DNA of 43,262 bases from an uncultured bacterium (GTDB taxonomy: Bacteria; Planctomycetota; Brocadiia; Brocadiales; Scalinduaceae): the NCBI GenBank assembly GCA_913055705.1, contig CAJXKT010000004.1, positions 1-43,262 on the forward strand, given 5' to 3'. A program made the position numbers and the translations under genes. Under the pieces are notes generated by a model. That model had not been told where the DNA came from and did no database searches. It saw nothing but the letters and a program-made list of their open reading frames with translations. Shown piece after piece: positions 1 through 8,549 of this stretch. Position 1 is the first letter of the stretch. Each line of letters begins with the position of its first letter.

Positions 1-322
1 ATAAGATATAGTGAAATTTGTATTAGAAATCAAAGAGTTTTTATGCTTAATGATAATATTAAATTTATAATCCTTAAAGCTTTTGCGAGATAGATTGCAT
101 TTGATTTTCACCAAAACGCATGCTAGAATTGCTCTCAGCCATTTACTCAATCACAATTAGTAGAACATAAGATTAAATCAAAAAGGCATTAAACGTGAAT
201 GCGACTTAGCCAAGCTTGTCTGATGGCTAGACAGAGGAATGACTGCAAGTATTGATATAATAAACAGTTAAATTTGTCAAGCTCACCATTCTGAGCAACA
301 CCGAAGGATATATTTTAGAAAA
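1..322. other. Intergenic region upstream of serA, no gene seen
   Basis: No convincing reading frame covers this AT-rich stretch. A TATAAT hexamer lies at 256-261 but has no good -35 box at the right distance, so I do not call a promoter. Bases 281-309 (CTCACCATTCTGAGCAACA then CCGAAGGAT) resemble a short dispersed element, listed separately. The serA start follows directly. Confidence 0.5.
281..309. repeat. Possible remnant of a short dispersed repeat
   Basis: On the minus strand this reads ATCCTTCGGTGTTGCTCAGA followed by ATGGTGAG. I recall similar CCTTCGGTGTTGCTCAGAATG-like strings scattered between genes in many environmental bacterial genomes. Only one copy is in this window, so the repeat status rests on memory rather than on the sequence. 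It ends about 14 nt before the serA start codon and could overlap its leader. Confidence 0.25.
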
Positions 323-1903
323 ATGAAGATATTAATATCAGACAATCTTCCGGACATATGTAAAACAATTCTGGAAAATGCGGACTTTCAGGTTACAACA
401 AAGACAGATTTTACACCGGAAGAATTAAAAGAAGGGATAGGTAAGTATGACGGCTTGATTATCCGAAGCAGTACGCAATGTACTCCGGAAATTATTGAAA
501 ATGCTTCTAAACTTCGTGCAATATGCCGGGCCGGTGTGGGGGTTGACAACGTTGATGTGCCTGCTGCTACAAAGAAAGGGATTATCGTAATGAATACCCC
601 TGGAGGTAACACAACATCAACTGCAGAGCATACAATTACACTTCTTTTAGCTTTATCAAGGAACATACCACAGGCCTGCAACTCTGTTCGTGAGGGAGGG
701 TGGGAACGCAAGAAATTTATGGGTACTCAAGTTTCAGGAAAAACACTTGGCATGATTGGGCTGGGTAAGATTGGCAAAGAAGTCGCAAAACGTGCTATAG
801 CGCTGGAGATGAGGGTGCTGGGATACGATCCCTTTGTTTCTAATGAAACAATTCCAAAGTTGAATGTTCAATTCGTTAAGAATCTTGACGACATTTATAA
901 ACAAGCTGATTATATAACATTACATATTCCATTAGTTAACGAAACAAAAAACCTGATTTCCAGTCGTGAATTTGCGTTAATGAAAGATGGTGTAAGAATA
1001 ATAAACTGTGCAAGGGGCGGTATACTTTCAGAGGATGCGCTTTATAACGCACTTGTAAGTGGTAAGGTGGCTGGAGCTGCGATTGATGTCTTTGAGAAAG
1101 AACCACCGGAGGGCAATAAGCTGTTGGCGCTTGACAATGTTCTTCCGACTCCGCACCTTGGTGCTCTAACAGAGGAAGCTCAGTATGCCGTTGCTAGAGA
1201 TGCGGCGGAACAGATGGTAGATGCGTTAAAGGACAATAATATACGGAATGCAGTTAACATGCCCGTGCAAGGCCCGGAAGAATTGCAACAGCTTAAACCA
1301 TTTATAATATTAACAGAGAAAATGGGCGCACTCTTAATTCAGCTTGTAAAGGGCAGAATAAAATCTATAGACATACAATTCAGCGGTGACATTTCTAAGG
1401 ATAATATACATCCTTTGACGGATAGTCTGTTGGCAGGTATATTGAAACATGTTTTAGATGAGGATGTAAATATCATAAATGCCCGTATACTGGCTGATGA
1501 GAGAGGCATAAAGATTAATGAAATAATAAGCAGTACAACGCAGGACTATACTAATCTTATTGTTGCCAGGACTAATACAGATAACGGTGAAAGCTCTGTC
1601 TCAGGCACTGTATTTAGAAATAATGAACCTAAAATAGAGACAATAAATGACTATCGCGTTGACATGGATCCGATTGGTCATGTCCTGATCTTGTTTGGAC
1701 AGGATAAACCAGGTTTGATAGGGGACATAGGCAAGATGCTGGGTGATCAAGATGTAAATATAGGACACATGACGTTTGGCAGGAAAGGGACTGGCGGAGT
1801 AGCGATGATAGTCATAAATGTTGATGCAGTAGTTTCCCAAGAGACCCTCTTGTCAATAGAAAAAATGGAATGCATTGATTCGGCGTATATGTTGAAATTC
1901 TAA
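323..1903 (+). CDS. serA: D-3-phosphoglycerate dehydrogenase
   Basis: Oxidises 3-phosphoglycerate to 3-phosphohydroxypyruvate with NAD, the first step of serine synthesis in the cytoplasm. The 526-residue length matches the long bacterial form: substrate and NAD domains to about 310, an intervening regulatory domain at about 320-445, and a C-terminal ACT domain from about 448 (motif GQDKPGLIGDIG). The NAD-binding motif GLGKIG has glycines at 146, 148 and 151. The catalytic trio is visible as Arg231 (CARGG), Glu260 (FEKEPP) and His278 (PHLG). The ATG is preceded by GAAGGA at an unusually long distance. The gene appears to be transcribed alone, 174 nt before dnaJ. The ACT domain implies possible serine feedback. 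Its substrate, 3-phosphoglycerate, is also the acceptor for GpgS later in the window. Confidence 0.97.
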   Translation: MKILISDNLPDICKTILENADFQVTTKTDFTPEELKEGIGKYDGLIIRSSTQCTPEIIENASKLRAICRAGVGVDNVDVPAATKKGIIVMNTPGGNTTSTAEHTITLLLALSRNIPQACNSVREGGWERKKFMGTQVSGKTLGMIGLGKIGKEVAKRAIALEMRVLGYDPFVSNETIPKLNVQFVKNLDDIYKQADYITLHIPLVNETKNLISSREFALMKDGVRIINCARGGILSEDALYNALVSGKVAGAAIDVFEKEPPEGNKLLALDNVLPTPHLGALTEEAQYAVARDAAEQMVDALKDNNIRNAVNMPVQGPEELQQLKPFIILTEKMGALLIQLVKGRIKSIDIQFSGDISKDNIHPLTDSLLAGILKHVLDEDVNIINARILADERGIKINEIISSTTQDYTNLIVARTNTDNGESSVSGTVFRNNEPKIETINDYRVDMDPIGHVLILFGQDKPGLIGDIGKMLGDQDVNIGHMTFGRKGTGGVAMIVINVDAVVSQETLLSIEKMECIDSAYMLKF

Positions 1904-2077
1904 GTAATTTAAAAAATTCCATGCACTGAATACCTTGAATTAGCAGGAAGAAAATTCTCACACTTTTTTATCTGAGTTTCAAATTCAGTAAAACCTCAAT
2001 AATTTCCGCAGCGAATGAAGCAGTGTATATAGCTTACCGTTCTAAATCTGTTAAATTGTATTAAAAAGGTATGAGTT

Positions 2078-3151
2078 ATGGCATATGGTAATGTCAAAGA
2101 ACGTGACTACTATGAGGTATTAGGGGTAAGTAAAAGTGCAACTAATGATGAGCTGAAGAGAGCATACAGAAGGCTGGCCCTCAAATATCATCCGGACAAA
2201 AATCCGGGTGATAAGGAAGCTGAGCGAAAGTTCAAGGAAGCTGCAAATGCTTACGAGGTGCTCAGTAATCCTGAAAAAAGGAAAATGTACGACTTAAAAG
2301 GGCATGCGGGACTTGAGGATATGGGTTTTCATGGTTTTGAAAGCAGCTCTGATATATTCAGTAGTTTCGGGGATATATTTGGAGATATATTTGGTAAACG
2401 TTTTTACCGGGAAAGAACTGGCCCACAGAGGGGTTCAGACCTTAGATATGACATGACAATCTCGTTTATTGATGCAGCGTTGGGATGCGAGAAACAGCTT
2501 AAGCTTACAAAGAACGAATCATGTGAAGCATGTAAGGGAACTGGCGCCAGGAACGGAGCATCGACTGTCTGTTCACAATGTAACGGTACCGGCCACATAA
2601 GCAGGCAGCAAAAACCTGCGGGAGGGTTTTTTACCATTAGTAATCCATGTCCTAATTGTAATGGTTCCGGAAGGAAGATTGATAACCCATGTAATAATTG
2701 TAATGGTGAAGGGCGGGCATCTAAAACCAGATCTTTATCCGTTAAGATACCCGCAGGGATTAAGAATGGTTCTACATTAAGGCTTTCAGGCCAGGGTGAA
2801 GCTGGTATCAGGGCTGGAGGTGCCGGTGATTTGTATATATGTGTTAAGATAGCGTCACATCCCTATTTTGAGAGAAGAGGTCTGGATATTCAGTATGATG
2901 CAAAGGTTCCTTTTACTAAAGCTGCTTTAGGCGGAGAAATAGAAGTTCCAACCTTAAGGGGTAAGGCAACGTTAAAGATACCAAGGTGCTCACAATCTAA
3001 TCAAACCTTAAGGATGACAGGTCAAGGCGTTAAAGCTAAAGATGGGAGAAAGGGTAACCAATTAGTAAAAATAATAATAGACATTCCAAAGGAGCTATCC
3101 GTACGACAGGAAGAACTTCTAAAAGAGCTGGACAAGCTTGGTGGCAGTTAA
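2078..3151 (+). CDS. dnaJ: Chaperone protein DnaJ
   Basis: Hsp40 co-chaperone that delivers unfolded proteins to DnaK and stimulates its ATPase. The J domain spans about residues 9-73 with the HPD motif at 38-40. A short Gly/Phe-rich linker (about 80-106) follows. Four CxxCxGxG zinc repeats begin at Cys149, Cys165, Cys191 and Cys205, and a C-terminal substrate-binding domain runs to 357. All four zinc repeats are intact, so this is a full type I DnaJ, slightly shorter than E. coli's because the Gly/Phe region is reduced. The start has AAAGG about 8 nt upstream. No dnaK or grpE lies beside it, unlike many bacteria. Confidence 0.96.
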   Translation: MAYGNVKERDYYEVLGVSKSATNDELKRAYRRLALKYHPDKNPGDKEAERKFKEAANAYEVLSNPEKRKMYDLKGHAGLEDMGFHGFESSSDIFSSFGDIFGDIFGKRFYRERTGPQRGSDLRYDMTISFIDAALGCEKQLKLTKNESCEACKGTGARNGASTVCSQCNGTGHISRQQKPAGGFFTISNPCPNCNGSGRKIDNPCNNCNGEGRASKTRSLSVKIPAGIKNGSTLRLSGQGEAGIRAGGAGDLYICVKIASHPYFERRGLDIQYDAKVPFTKAALGGEIEVPTLRGKATLKIPRCSQSNQTLRMTGQGVKAKDGRKGNQLVKIIIDIPKELSVRQEELLKELDKLGGS

Positions 3152-3300
3152 AGTTCTGTCAAAAATAACCATGGAAAATACATAAAAGCATGACGAAAGT
3201 TTTAAAATAGGCAGAAAACACTAAAGATTAGAGCGTTCTATGCGATAAAATATGTATCTAACTCGTTCAACGAACAGGATTTAGTGCATAAAATAACATC

Positions 3301-3329
3301 TTGACATTTTTTTTATTTTAAACTAAAAT
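3301..3329 (+). promoter_or_regulatory. Vegetative promoter for the MaoC-like gene
   Basis: TTGACA at 3301-3306, a 17-bp AT-rich spacer, and TAAAAT at 3324-3329. Transcription would start near 3336, about 65 nt before the ATG at 3402. The -35 box is a perfect match and the -10 box matches 5 of 6. Confidence 0.6.
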
Positions 3330-3401
3330 TTGCGGTAATATCAAAATTTATGAACAATCTCATGTTCCTATAAGTTTCAATTTGTCTAAAATTAGAAGAT
3401 T

Positions 3402-4331
3402 ATGAATAGCACATGTAACCCTTTTTTTAGCATACCGTTAAGCAAGCTAGAGGATTTCCTCCAGGATTCAATATATTTCAGGGATCCCAGGGCCCGTACA
3501 CGTTCACCAAGTTTAAGACATGGTGAAAATAGAAACGGCGAGGAAAAGTTATATGTATTCAATAAATTCTTAATGCATCATGATTATGTTATACAAAAAT
3601 CATCAGGAGAAAGATTTGTTGAAATAACAAACGATAAAAATAAAATTCATAGGAGCGGAAACGTCGTTCCGGGTGCGATGACTGTATCAAAAATAATTCT
3701 TCCTCTCGAAATACTGATGCCAGAATTTGAAATACACAATGTTAATATTAAATTTACAAATTCATCAATTTATGAGGAAAAAACAAAAGACGTTTTTTCA
3801 TTTCAATTCATAAGCCCGGATTGTATACAAATTAACGTTAACACCTTCCAGTCTCAGGGGACAATTGCCAGGACAATTATTACAGGGAAAATCAATGCCG
3901 ACAGGGAGAATACTACAAAAGTCAAGGAGGAAGACGTTAATGAAACAAATCTCAACACTGTTAGAGAATATCTGAAGACACTGTCAATTGAAGGTGAAGC
4001 ATATATACAAAAGGAGAATTATAGAGACTATACATACCCACTTTCTTACATTGCCACATTACCTTCTGCCGAAATAGTCAAGCAAATGGAAGGGGATGGC
4101 GGAATGATCAATATGTTAAGAATGGATTTCGGTGACGTTAAAATGATACCCATAACTGATGAAAAGGGACCGGAAATAAAACTGGAAAGGGCAAGGGAAA
4201 GAACCTCCTTTAATAAGATAATTACAGAAGTTGTCAACGGGCTGGTTACATATTATCGGGGACTTGCTATAGTCAATCCGGTTGCTAAATTCAGAAGTCC
4301 CGCTAATCCTGTGATTTTTCCTGCAAAATAA
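3402..4331 (+). CDS. MaoC-like hotdog-fold protein (putative (R)-hydroxyacyl dehydratase/hydratase)
   Basis: A 309-residue protein with a MaoC-type signature at about 71-94: ITNDKNKIHRSGNVVPGAM resembles the family's (T/S)GDxNPIH...hGM motif, with the likely catalytic pair Asp78/His83. The remainder (about 110-309) is long enough for a second, degenerate hotdog domain without an obvious catalytic pair. Family members hydrate or dehydrate trans-2-enoyl thioesters in fatty-acid or polyketide pathways. The N-terminal 50 residues have no recognisable motif and no signal peptide. A strong promoter lies 73 nt upstream and the DUF192 lipoprotein gene follows after 7 nt, so the two are probably co-transcribed. 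The specific substrate is unknown. If the host is an anammox bacterium, a role in its unusual lipids is conceivable but not shown. Confidence 0.6.
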   Translation: MNSTCNPFFSIPLSKLEDFLQDSIYFRDPRARTRSPSLRHGENRNGEEKLYVFNKFLMHHDYVIQKSSGERFVEITNDKNKIHRSGNVVPGAMTVSKIILPLEILMPEFEIHNVNIKFTNSSIYEEKTKDVFSFQFISPDCIQINVNTFQSQGTIARTIITGKINADRENTTKVKEEDVNETNLNTVREYLKTLSIEGEAYIQKENYRDYTYPLSYIATLPSAEIVKQMEGDGGMINMLRMDFGDVKMIPITDEKGPEIKLERARERTSFNKIITEVVNGLVTYYRGLAIVNPVAKFRSPANPVIFPAK

Positions 4332-4338
4332 CTACCCT

Positions 4339-4827
4339 ATGGACTCACCACTCCGCATCACAAGAAACAGCTACCTGCATATCATGTTTCTTTTAGTACT
4401 GGCCTCAATGCTCTGGAGTTGTTCCGGTCATTCCAATATATCAGACAATATTACATACGAAATAAATATACACGACAAAAAACCTCGTGTAGAAGTTGCT
4501 TTTAGACAAAAAGAACGTACAATAGGCTTAATGTTTCGGGAAAAATTAGACAGCGACCACGGTATGTTATTTATCTATCCACAGGAACAAAATTTGTCAT
4601 TTTGGATGAAAAATACAAGAATCCCTCTTTCTATTGCTTTCATAAATTCCAGCGAAACAATTACACAGATAGAGCCTATGGCTCCATACAGTTTGGCAAG
4701 CCATACGTCAAAGGTTAAAGTGAGGTTTGCTCTTGAAATGGAAGAAGGTTGGTTCAGAAAAAACGGAATTACTGTTGGCAGCAAGGTTGATTTTTCATCT
4801 GAAATTAGAAACTTGAAAGTAGAGTAA
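4339..4827 (+). CDS. DUF192 family lipoprotein
   Basis: A 162-residue DUF192 protein. The family signature is clear: GLMFREKL, then DHGMLFIYP and FWMKNTRIPLSIAFI (about 58-98), followed by the typical PYSLASHTS segment. The N-terminus has a hydrophobic stretch (about 14-26) ending in LWSC, a plausible but non-canonical lipobox (Trp at -2), so the mature protein is probably a lipoprotein. DUF192 proteins are small exported beta-fold domains with no settled biochemical function. The gene starts 7 nt after the MaoC-like gene and shares its operon. Confidence 0.85.
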   Translation: MDSPLRITRNSYLHIMFLLVLASMLWSCSGHSNISDNITYEINIHDKKPRVEVAFRQKERTIGLMFREKLDSDHGMLFIYPQEQNLSFWMKNTRIPLSIAFINSSETITQIEPMAPYSLASHTSKVKVRFALEMEEGWFRKNGITVGSKVDFSSEIRNLKVE

Positions 4828-4836
4828 GTAATTTAA

Positions 4837-4852
4837 ACTCGCTAACGCGAGT
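4837..4852. other. Short inverted repeat after the DUF192 gene
   Basis: ACTCGC-TAAC-GCGAGT forms a 6-bp stem with a 4-nt loop, followed by a smaller CAAC-GTGA-GTTG hairpin near 4860-4872. Neither is followed by a T-run, so they are weak terminator candidates at best. Confidence 0.3.
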
Positions 4853-4914
4853 ATCTTCGTCAACGTGAGTTGGCTCCTGCCGGAATACTTTGAAATTCTT
4901 GTTAAAAGGAAACT

Positions 4915-6585
4915 ATGAAGGCAATTATATTTGATCTTGATGATACGCTATACGATTGTACCGGCTCGCTGCTTGAGGCATCACGAAAACGTGCTGCAAG
5001 AGCAATGGTTAATGCGGGACTGCCGTGCACGGAAGAAGAAGCATATTTATTGCAAAAAAAATTATCAGAAATGCATGGTCCCTATTGTCCTGTTTTCAAT
5101 GAAATATCAAATAAATTTAATATGGGCCATGAGCTTGTTCGCTCTGCCCTGAAGGCTTATAACAGCAATGAAGTGACCGATATACAACTCTTCCCGGATG
5201 TTGTACCAACTTTAAAAAAACTGGCGCAAGAGAAATACAAACTGTTTTTGCTGACAACAGGAATTTATGAAAGGCAATATAAAAAAATAGAACTACTTAA
5301 CCTGAAACCTTACTTTGATGAAATAATAATTAACGACCAGGAAGTTGGCTTGTTAATGGAGGACAGCTTTGAGGCAATTGTCAGAAAGTATTCATTGTCT
5401 CCACAGAATGTTGTTGTTGTTGGTGACCGGGTTAGGGGAGAGCTTAGAATTGCGAAATCCAAGGGAATGGTAACCGTTCAAATGTTACACGGAAGGTTTA
5501 AGGATGAAACGGCTTATGACAGTTCAAATAAGCCCGATTACAAGATAAAAAGATTTTTTCAGCTGCCGACTCTACTCAAATTAAAAGATACAGGAAAGAC
5601 ACATGACAATTTAAAGATATTAGCCATTGGCGGTGGCACCGGACTCCCAATAGCACTTGAAGGATTAAAAACATACAGCGAAAACCTGACGGCAATTGTA
5701 ACAGTTACAGATTCCGGTAGAAGTTCCGGCGTCATAAGAGAGCAATACGGCATATTACCTCCCGGAGATGTAAGAAACTGTCTGGTTGCACTTTCAGAAA
5801 CAGAAGAACAGGAAAAGGATTTATACCAGCTTTTTCAATATCGGTTCAATAAAGGTTCGCTTAACGGAATGAGCCTTGGCAATCTATTGATGGCCGCATT
5901 AACAGATATAACAGGCAGTTTTGATCAGGCAATAAAAAAGGCAAGTAAGATACTGACGATCAAAGGAAGAGTCTTGCCTTCCACACTCACAAGTACTCAC
6001 ATTTGTGCAGAATTAAAGGACGGTTCGGTTGTAGAAGAAGAGTTTAATGTGCGCGCACCTCGAAAAGCGGCTATCGAAAGGGTCTTTCTGAAATCAAATG
6101 ATGTTGAATGCCCACCAGACGCAATCAGTGAAATCGAAAAAGCAGACATAATCGTAATCGGCCCGGGAAGCCTTTACACAAGCGTCATAAGTAACCTTCT
6201 TGTAGGAGGCATAAAGGACGCTCTACAGAGGACAAAAGCCGTAAAGATATACCTGTGTAATATCGTTACACAACCAGGACAAACAGACAATTACACCGCA
6301 TCGGATCACATTAAGGCAATTATAAAGTACCTTGGAGAGGGAATCCTGGATTATGTGCTTGTCAACAACAATTTCCCACGTGAAGAAATAATTGAAAAAT
6401 ATAGAAAAGAAGGTGCTGATATTGTAGCCCTTGATGAAGATTTAGAGAAAAGTAATGTAGCAATAGAGGTTACGGACTTAATTGAAAATATTGAACAAAA
6501 AAGAGTCTTGTGGGAAAAGCAGGACTTAATAAGACATGATCCTGAAAAGCTGGCAGATTCTATATGCAGGGTATATGCACAATAA
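4915..6585 (+). CDS. Fusion of HAD phosphatase and YvcK/CofD-like protein
   Basis: A 556-residue two-domain protein. Residues 1-225 form a HAD hydrolase of the pyrimidine-5'-nucleotidase-like type: motif I DLDDTLYD with Asp7/Asp9, motif II near LLTTG (111-115), and motif IV VVGDRVRGEL at 168-176. Residues 233-556 are a complete YvcK domain starting with the nucleotide-binding IGGGTGLP (238-245), then TVTDSGRSSG and PPGDVRNCL. YvcK proteins bind UDP-sugars and affect gluconeogenic growth and cell-wall synthesis in Bacillus; they share the fold of the 2-phospho-L-lactate transferase CofD. There is no stop or frame change between the halves, so this is one polypeptide. AAAGGAAACT precedes the ATG. 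A free-standing paralogue of the HAD half follows 51 nt downstream. What the HAD half dephosphorylates is unknown. Confidence 0.85.
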   Translation: MKAIIFDLDDTLYDCTGSLLEASRKRAARAMVNAGLPCTEEEAYLLQKKLSEMHGPYCPVFNEISNKFNMGHELVRSALKAYNSNEVTDIQLFPDVVPTLKKLAQEKYKLFLLTTGIYERQYKKIELLNLKPYFDEIIINDQEVGLLMEDSFEAIVRKYSLSPQNVVVVGDRVRGELRIAKSKGMVTVQMLHGRFKDETAYDSSNKPDYKIKRFFQLPTLLKLKDTGKTHDNLKILAIGGGTGLPIALEGLKTYSENLTAIVTVTDSGRSSGVIREQYGILPPGDVRNCLVALSETEEQEKDLYQLFQYRFNKGSLNGMSLGNLLMAALTDITGSFDQAIKKASKILTIKGRVLPSTLTSTHICAELKDGSVVEEEFNVRAPRKAAIERVFLKSNDVECPPDAISEIEKADIIVIGPGSLYTSVISNLLVGGIKDALQRTKAVKIYLCNIVTQPGQTDNYTASDHIKAIIKYLGEGILDYVLVNNNFPREEIIEKYRKEGADIVALDEDLEKSNVAIEVTDLIENIEQKRVLWEKQDLIRHDPEKLADSICRVYAQ

Positions 6586-6636
6586 TCACTGTTACACAAT
6601 TAACGTCATTAAAAACACCTCATAACTCCTAAGCCT

Positions 6637-7326
6637 ATGTCTCTCAATTCAGACAGGATTAAGGCAATCATATTTGATCTGGACGACACTCTATACGATT
6701 GCAGTGGAACACTGGTTTTAAAAAGCAGAAAACTTGCCGCTAAAATCATATCGAAGGCGATCAAGTGCTCCGAAATAGAGGCATTAAAATTACAATTAGA
6801 ACTCGAAGACCGTCTTGGCCCAAAAGCTGACATCTTCCATGAGATTGCAAATCAATACAACATTCCCGAAGATTTCTGTGAGGAAATTTCTAATACCATT
6901 AATACCTTGGAGGTAGAAGGTGCCACTTTATTTCCGGACACAATGGCTTCAATTGACGAATTAAAAAGAATTGGCCATAAGCTCTTCCTTGTTACATTTG
7001 GCAATAGAGAGATGCAGGAAAAGAAGATAAAAGCCCTTGGTCTTGAAAGGGTATTTGATAAAATAATCATAACGGATAATCCCTTGGGAAAAGAGAAATG
7101 TTTTAGAGAAATTTTAACTAAGTATGATTTAGAGCCGGAACAGGTTCTTTGTGTTGGCGATAAAATTAAAGACGAAATAGAAGTGGGGAAAAAGCTTGGT
7201 ATGCATACTGCATTAATGAAACACGGCAGGCATTACAATTTTTACAAATCTGAAATCACGGAAAACGCACCTTATACGTTTATTACTAAAATTTCAGATC
7301 TGTTGAGGGATGACGAAAATCAGTAA
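6637..7326 (+). CDS. HAD-superfamily hydrolase, paralogue of the HAD half of the preceding fusion
   Basis: A 229-residue cytoplasmic HAD phosphatase, with motif I FDLDDTLYDC (Asp14/Asp16), motif II LVTFGN (about 116-121), and motif IV VGDKIKDEIEVG (about 169-180). It shares a near-identical opening (KAIIFDLDDTLYDC) and the same downstream landmarks (LFPD, KLFL, HGR) with residues 1-200 of the upstream fusion, indicating tandem duplication. Relatives include pyrimidine 5'-nucleotidases and phosphoglycolate-type phosphatases; the substrate cannot be read from sequence. It is probably the last gene of this operon, converging on glmU 34 nt away. Confidence 0.85.
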   Translation: MSLNSDRIKAIIFDLDDTLYDCSGTLVLKSRKLAAKIISKAIKCSEIEALKLQLELEDRLGPKADIFHEIANQYNIPEDFCEEISNTINTLEVEGATLFPDTMASIDELKRIGHKLFLVTFGNREMQEKKIKALGLERVFDKIIITDNPLGKEKCFREILTKYDLEPEQVLCVGDKIKDEIEVGKKLGMHTALMKHGRHYNFYKSEITENAPYTFITKISDLLRDDENQ

Positions 7327-7360
7327 TAGAGTTGGGTAACTGATTACATTCTTCATATAA

Positions 7361-8548
7361 TCAGGCCTTCTTATCTTTATCAATTGTCTCGCCAGGTAAT
7401 GTGCTTACTCCCGGCCAGATTTTCCTTCCGGGATAGATCGTTGTATTTATGCCGGTATGTACGTCGTCTGCAATTATAGTTCCCAATTTCCTTCTTCCCG
7501 TATCCACTATTTTACCCTTCACAACAGACCTTACATTCTCGTTATCATGTTTTAAGTTCGCTGTTATTGTTCCGGCGCCTAAATTACTATTCTTTCCAAT
7601 AACGCTATCTCCAATATAAGAGAGATGCGGGACTTTTGCATTATCCATAATTATGCTGTTTTTTATCTCTACAGCCTGTCCGATATGACAGCCGTTTCCG
7701 ATAGAAGTGTTTCCTCTTAAATAACAATTAGGGCCTATGAGGCAGTTTTCGCCAATAATCACATTTCCTTTTATATATGTTCCCGACAAAATCTCCGTGC
7801 CTTTTCCTGCTTTTAACTTTCCTTTTACGATAACATTTTTTTCTATTCTTCCTTTTATGTCATTTTTTATTTCTGAAACCAGGACGCTATTTGCTTCAAT
7901 TAAATCCCATGGATATCCCACAGACAGCCAACGCCCTTTTACATTTTCACATACGACTCTCTCTTTTTTAATAAGCGCATTTATATAGTCTATTATCTCG
8001 TATTCTCCTCTTTGACTTTTCCTGAGCTTAAACTTAAACACCGATTTATCAAAAACATACAACCCTGCATTAGCTATGTCTGAAACAAACTTTTTGGGTT
8101 TTTCAACAACCTTTTTGACCTCTTTACCTTTTACAACAAAGACACCAAATCTGCCCGGGTCTTCAACCTTACATCCCAAGACAGCATATTTATGCCTTAA
8201 ACATGCCTTTATGTCTTTCTTAGAAAAAATATCATCACCGCCCATAACTATAAATTTACCCTTAATTAATTTTTCAACATACTTCAGGGCATGTCCCGTG
8301 CCCAACTGTGTCTTCTGCTCGGCATATCTTATCTTTAATTTTCCATACTTGTGGCCTATTTCCTCTATTATCATCTCTTTCTTAAAACCAACTATTATGA
8401 TAACTTCACCAACCAATCCCTGCAATGCATCCAGATTGTGCTTTATTATCTCTTTATTCATTACCTTGAGTAATGGTTTAGGCTTGGTTAATGTCAATGG
8501 CCATGTTCGTGTACTCTTACCGGCAGCCATTATTACGGCTTGTATCAT
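7361..8548 (-). CDS. glmU: Bifunctional sugar-1-phosphate nucleotidylyltransferase/acetyltransferase (archaeal-type GlmU)
   Basis: A 395-residue enzyme expected to acetylate glucosamine-1-phosphate and convert it to UDP-N-acetylglucosamine. The N-terminal transferase domain starts with MAAGKSTRTWPLT, followed by KPKPLL and a GGDD metal site near 105-108. The C-terminal third is a left-handed beta-helix of hexapeptide repeats (for example VIIGENCLIGPNCYLRGNTS). The RTWPLT/KPKPLL signature and short length fit archaeal and some planctomycete or deltaproteobacterial enzymes (Sulfolobus ST0452 type) rather than the 450-residue E. coli form. The ATG lies next to the glmM stop codon, so translation is probably coupled with the preceding pathway step. 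Confidence 0.88.
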   Translation of the reverse strand: MIQAVIMAAGKSTRTWPLTLTKPKPLLKVMNKEIIKHNLDALQGLVGEVIIIVGFKKEMIIEEIGHKYGKLKIRYAEQKTQLGTGHALKYVEKLIKGKFIVMGGDDIFSKKDIKACLRHKYAVLGCKVEDPGRFGVFVVKGKEVKKVVEKPKKFVSDIANAGLYVFDKSVFKFKLRKSQRGEYEIIDYINALIKKERVVCENVKGRWLSVGYPWDLIEANSVLVSEIKNDIKGRIEKNVIVKGKLKAGKGTEILSGTYIKGNVIIGENCLIGPNCYLRGNTSIGNGCHIGQAVEIKNSIIMDNAKVPHLSYIGDSVIGKNSNLGAGTITANLKHDNENVRSVVKGKIVDTGRRKLGTIIADDVHTGINTTIYPGRKIWPGVSTLPGETIDKDKKA

Positions 8549-8549
8549 A

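Noticed and set aside
256-261. TATAAT as a serA promoter
   Set aside because: No -35 box lies 16-18 bp upstream.
7326-7361. Terminator between the HAD gene and glmU
   Set aside because: Only a 4-bp CAGT/ACTG stem without a T-run is visible.
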